Assembly: GCF_008124835.1 (NCBI RefSeq)
Contig: NZ_VNHW01000006.1
Coordinates: forward strand, 62,001 to 126,000
Origin: Blastococcus xanthinilyticus
GTDB lineage: Bacteria > Actinomycetota > Actinomycetes > Mycobacteriales > Geodermatophilaceae
DNA: 64,000 nt
Reading direction: 5' to 3'
A model generated the notes under the pieces. The model saw only the letters and a program-made list of their open reading frames with translations. It was not told the origin of the DNA and did no database searches. Shown here in pieces: positions 62,661 to 64,000 of the stretch (its first letter is position 1; every line of letters begins with the position of its first letter). The translations under genes were made by a program, and so were the position numbers.

Positions 62661-63914
62661 TCAGCGCGTGTGGCCGGACCCGGTGACGACGTAGGTGGTG
62701 GTGGTGAGTTCGGGCAGCCCGAGCGGGCCGCGGGCGTGCAGCTTCTGGGTGGAGATGCCGATCTCCGCGCCGAAGCCGAACTCACCCCCGTCGGTGAACC
62801 GGGTGGAGGCGTTGACCAGCACGGCCGCGGCGTCGACGCCGGCGGTGAACTCGGCGACGGCGCGGGCGGAGTCCGCGACGATCGCCTCGGTGTGGCCCGT
62901 GCTCCACCGCGCGATGTGGTCGAGGGCCTGCGGCAGGTCGTCGACGATCCGGACGGCCATGTCCATCGACAGGTACTCGGTCGCCCAGTCCTCGTCGGTG
63001 GCCGGCTGCACGCCGTCGTGGGCGGCCCGCGCCGCGTCGTCGCCGTGCAGCGTCACGCCGGCACCGGCGAGCGCGGCCAGCAGCCGCGGGAGGAACGGCA
63101 CGTCGCGGTGCACGAGCAGCGTCTCGGCGCTGTTGCAGACGCTCACCCGGTGCGTCTTGGAGTTGAGCACGACGGCTTCGGCGATCTCCGGGTCGGCCGA
63201 GGCGTCGACGTAGACGTGGCAGTTGCCCTCGCCCGTCTCGATCACCGGCACCCGCGATTCCCGCACCACCCGCTGGATCAGCGAGGCGCCGCCGCGCGGG
63301 ATGACGACGTCGACCAGGCCACGCGCGTTCAGCAGCTCGCCCACCGACGCGCGGTCGGCCGGCAGCAGCTCGACGAAGCCGGCAGGCAGGCCGGCCTTCT
63401 CCCCCGCCTCGGCGAGGACCGCGAGCAGCGCGGTGTTGGTGCCGAACGCCGACGCCGAGCCGCGCAGCAGCGCCGCGTTGCCGCTCTTGAGGCACAGCCC
63501 CGCCGCGTCGACGGTCACGTTGGGGCGGGCCTCGTAGACGATCCCCACCACGCCCAGGGGCACCCGTACCTGCTTCAGCTCGAGCCCGTTGGGCAGCCGC
63601 GACCCGCGGACGACGTCGCCCACCGGGTCGGGCAGCGCGACCAGCTGGCGCAGCGCGTCGGCGACCCCGACGACCCGCCCGGCATCCAGCCGCAGCCGGT
63701 CGACGATCGCCTCGGGCGTGCCGTCGGCCCGGGCCGCGGCGACGTCGGCCGCGTTCGCGGCCAGGATCTCGTCGGTGCGGTCCACCAGCGCCTCGGCCAT
63801 CGCCGCCAGCGCGGCGTCCTTGGTGTCCGTCGGCAGCGTGCGCAGCACCCGGGAGGCGGCCTTCGCGCGCAGCGCGGCGGCACCGATCAGCGGCAGGCCG
63901 GAGACGTCGGACAC
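62661..63914 (-). CDS. proA: Glutamate-5-semialdehyde dehydrogenase (gamma-glutamyl phosphate reductase)
   Basis: Second step of proline biosynthesis. 417 residues from [23 protein letters not shown] is the NADP site region; the active Cys260 lies in [12 protein letters not shown]. Normal length. A TAGGAT -10 six bases before the start points to a leaderless mRNA. Confidence 0.95.
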   Translation of the reverse strand: MSDVSGLPLIGAAALRAKAASRVLRTLPTDTKDAALAAMAEALVDRTDEILAANAADVAAARADGTPEAIVDRLRLDAGRVVGVADALRQLVALPDPVGDVVRGSRLPNGLELKQVRVPLGVVGIVYEARPNVTVDAAGLCLKSGNAALLRGSASAFGTNTALLAVLAEAGEKAGLPAGFVELLPADRASVGELLNARGLVDVVIPRGGASLIQRVVRESRVPVIETGEGNCHVYVDASADPEIAEAVVLNSKTHRVSVCNSAETLLVHRDVPFLPRLLAALAGAGVTLHGDDAARAAHDGVQPATDEDWATEYLSMDMAVRIVDDLPQALDHIARWSTGHTEAIVADSARAVAEFTAGVDAAAVLVNASTRFTDGGEFGFGAEIGISTQKLHARGPLGLPELTTTTYVVTGSGHTR

Positions 63915-63920
63915 ACCGGG

Positions 63921-63926
63921 ATCCTA
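63921..63926 (-). promoter_or_regulatory. Candidate -10 box of proA, leaderless
   Basis: TAGGAT on the minus strand ends six bases before the proA GTG. Confidence 0.5.
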
Positions 63927-63986
63927 CGCGCGCGCCCGTTCGGGTTCCCCGAGCGCGACCGGGCGCCGGTCAGACCGCGCCCTGTG

Positions 63987-64000
63987 TGAGAATGATTCCC
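63987..64000 (+). promoter_or_regulatory. Possible Zur/Fur box cut by the window edge
   Basis: TGAGAATGATTCCC resembles the left part of the actinobacterial Zur operator (TGAAAATGATTTTCA-like). It is unusually AT-rich for the surroundings and lies upstream of whatever gene begins to the right. Confidence 0.4.

Overview
The window is very GC-rich (roughly three quarters G+C), has many GTG starts, and carries a classic actinobacterial housekeeping gene order (dnaJ2-hrcA, phoH-ybeY-corC-era-recO-uppS, lepA/rpsT/holA/comEC/comEA, rsfS-nadD, proA). Together with the selenocysteine locus described below, this points to Geodermatophilaceae (Blastococcus, Geodermatophilus or Modestobacter type). This is chromosomal core sequence. 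I see no prophage, insertion sequence, integrase or CRISPR array.

Layout. 1-7.7 kb: the start of ppdK, a small membrane protein, dusB, a cupin, glyS, an HNH protein, a TauE exporter and a small monooxygenase. 6.9-13.9 kb: a minus-strand operon phoH-ybeY-corC-(cytidine deaminase-like)-[convergent + gene]-era-recO-uppS. 14-20 kb: an enoyl-CoA hydratase, a HIT protein and a branched-chain amino-acid ABC system in which permease LivM and ATPase LivG are fused. 20.4-23.7 kb: a phosphonate-type ABC system of the kind associated with selenate. 23.8-25.2 kb: a decayed cstA next to an intact ybdD. 25.3-27.1 kb: a MarR regulator divergent from a flavin reductase/monooxygenase pair, with two perfect operator palindromes. 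27.2-30.3 kb: rsmE-dnaJ-hrcA behind a CIRCE element. 30.4-36.1 kb: a conserved small protein, an ABC exporter with its two-component system, a DksA-like protein and hemW. 37.7-42.3 kb: the selenocysteine locus selB-selA-tRNA-Sec, with selD divergent. 43-46 kb: an EamA/TetR pair, an oxidoreductase and a guanidine-III riboswitch-controlled SMR exporter. 46-50 kb: an HTH/Clp-N pair, an LprG-P55-like lipoprotein/MFS pair and a MOSC protein. 50-64 kb: lepA, rpsT, holA, comEC, comEA, degV, a histidine phosphatase, rsfS, nadD, a VWA/MoxR pair and proA.

The most notable signal is the selenocysteine tRNA at 40858-40953. Its seven-base anticodon loop reads CTCTAAA, giving anticodon CUA. It should therefore decode UAG rather than UGA. 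UAG-programmed selenocysteine has been reported for Geodermatophilus and Blastococcus (Mukai et al. 2016, from memory), so the phenomenon is known, but this locus is a clear instance. Many genes in the window end in plain TAG, so recoding must depend on a SECIS element. A probable selenate importer lies 14 kb away, so selenium uptake, selenophosphate synthesis (selD), Sec-tRNA formation (selA) and decoding (selB) are all present. No selenoprotein gene itself lies in the window.

Other points are a 120-base patch of about 51% G+C with rare codons inside phoH, two genes that appear to start at CTG, a comEC frame with no stop before holA, a possible Zur half-site at the right edge, and a recurring TANNNT box 6-8 bases before start codons that suggests leaderless mRNAs.
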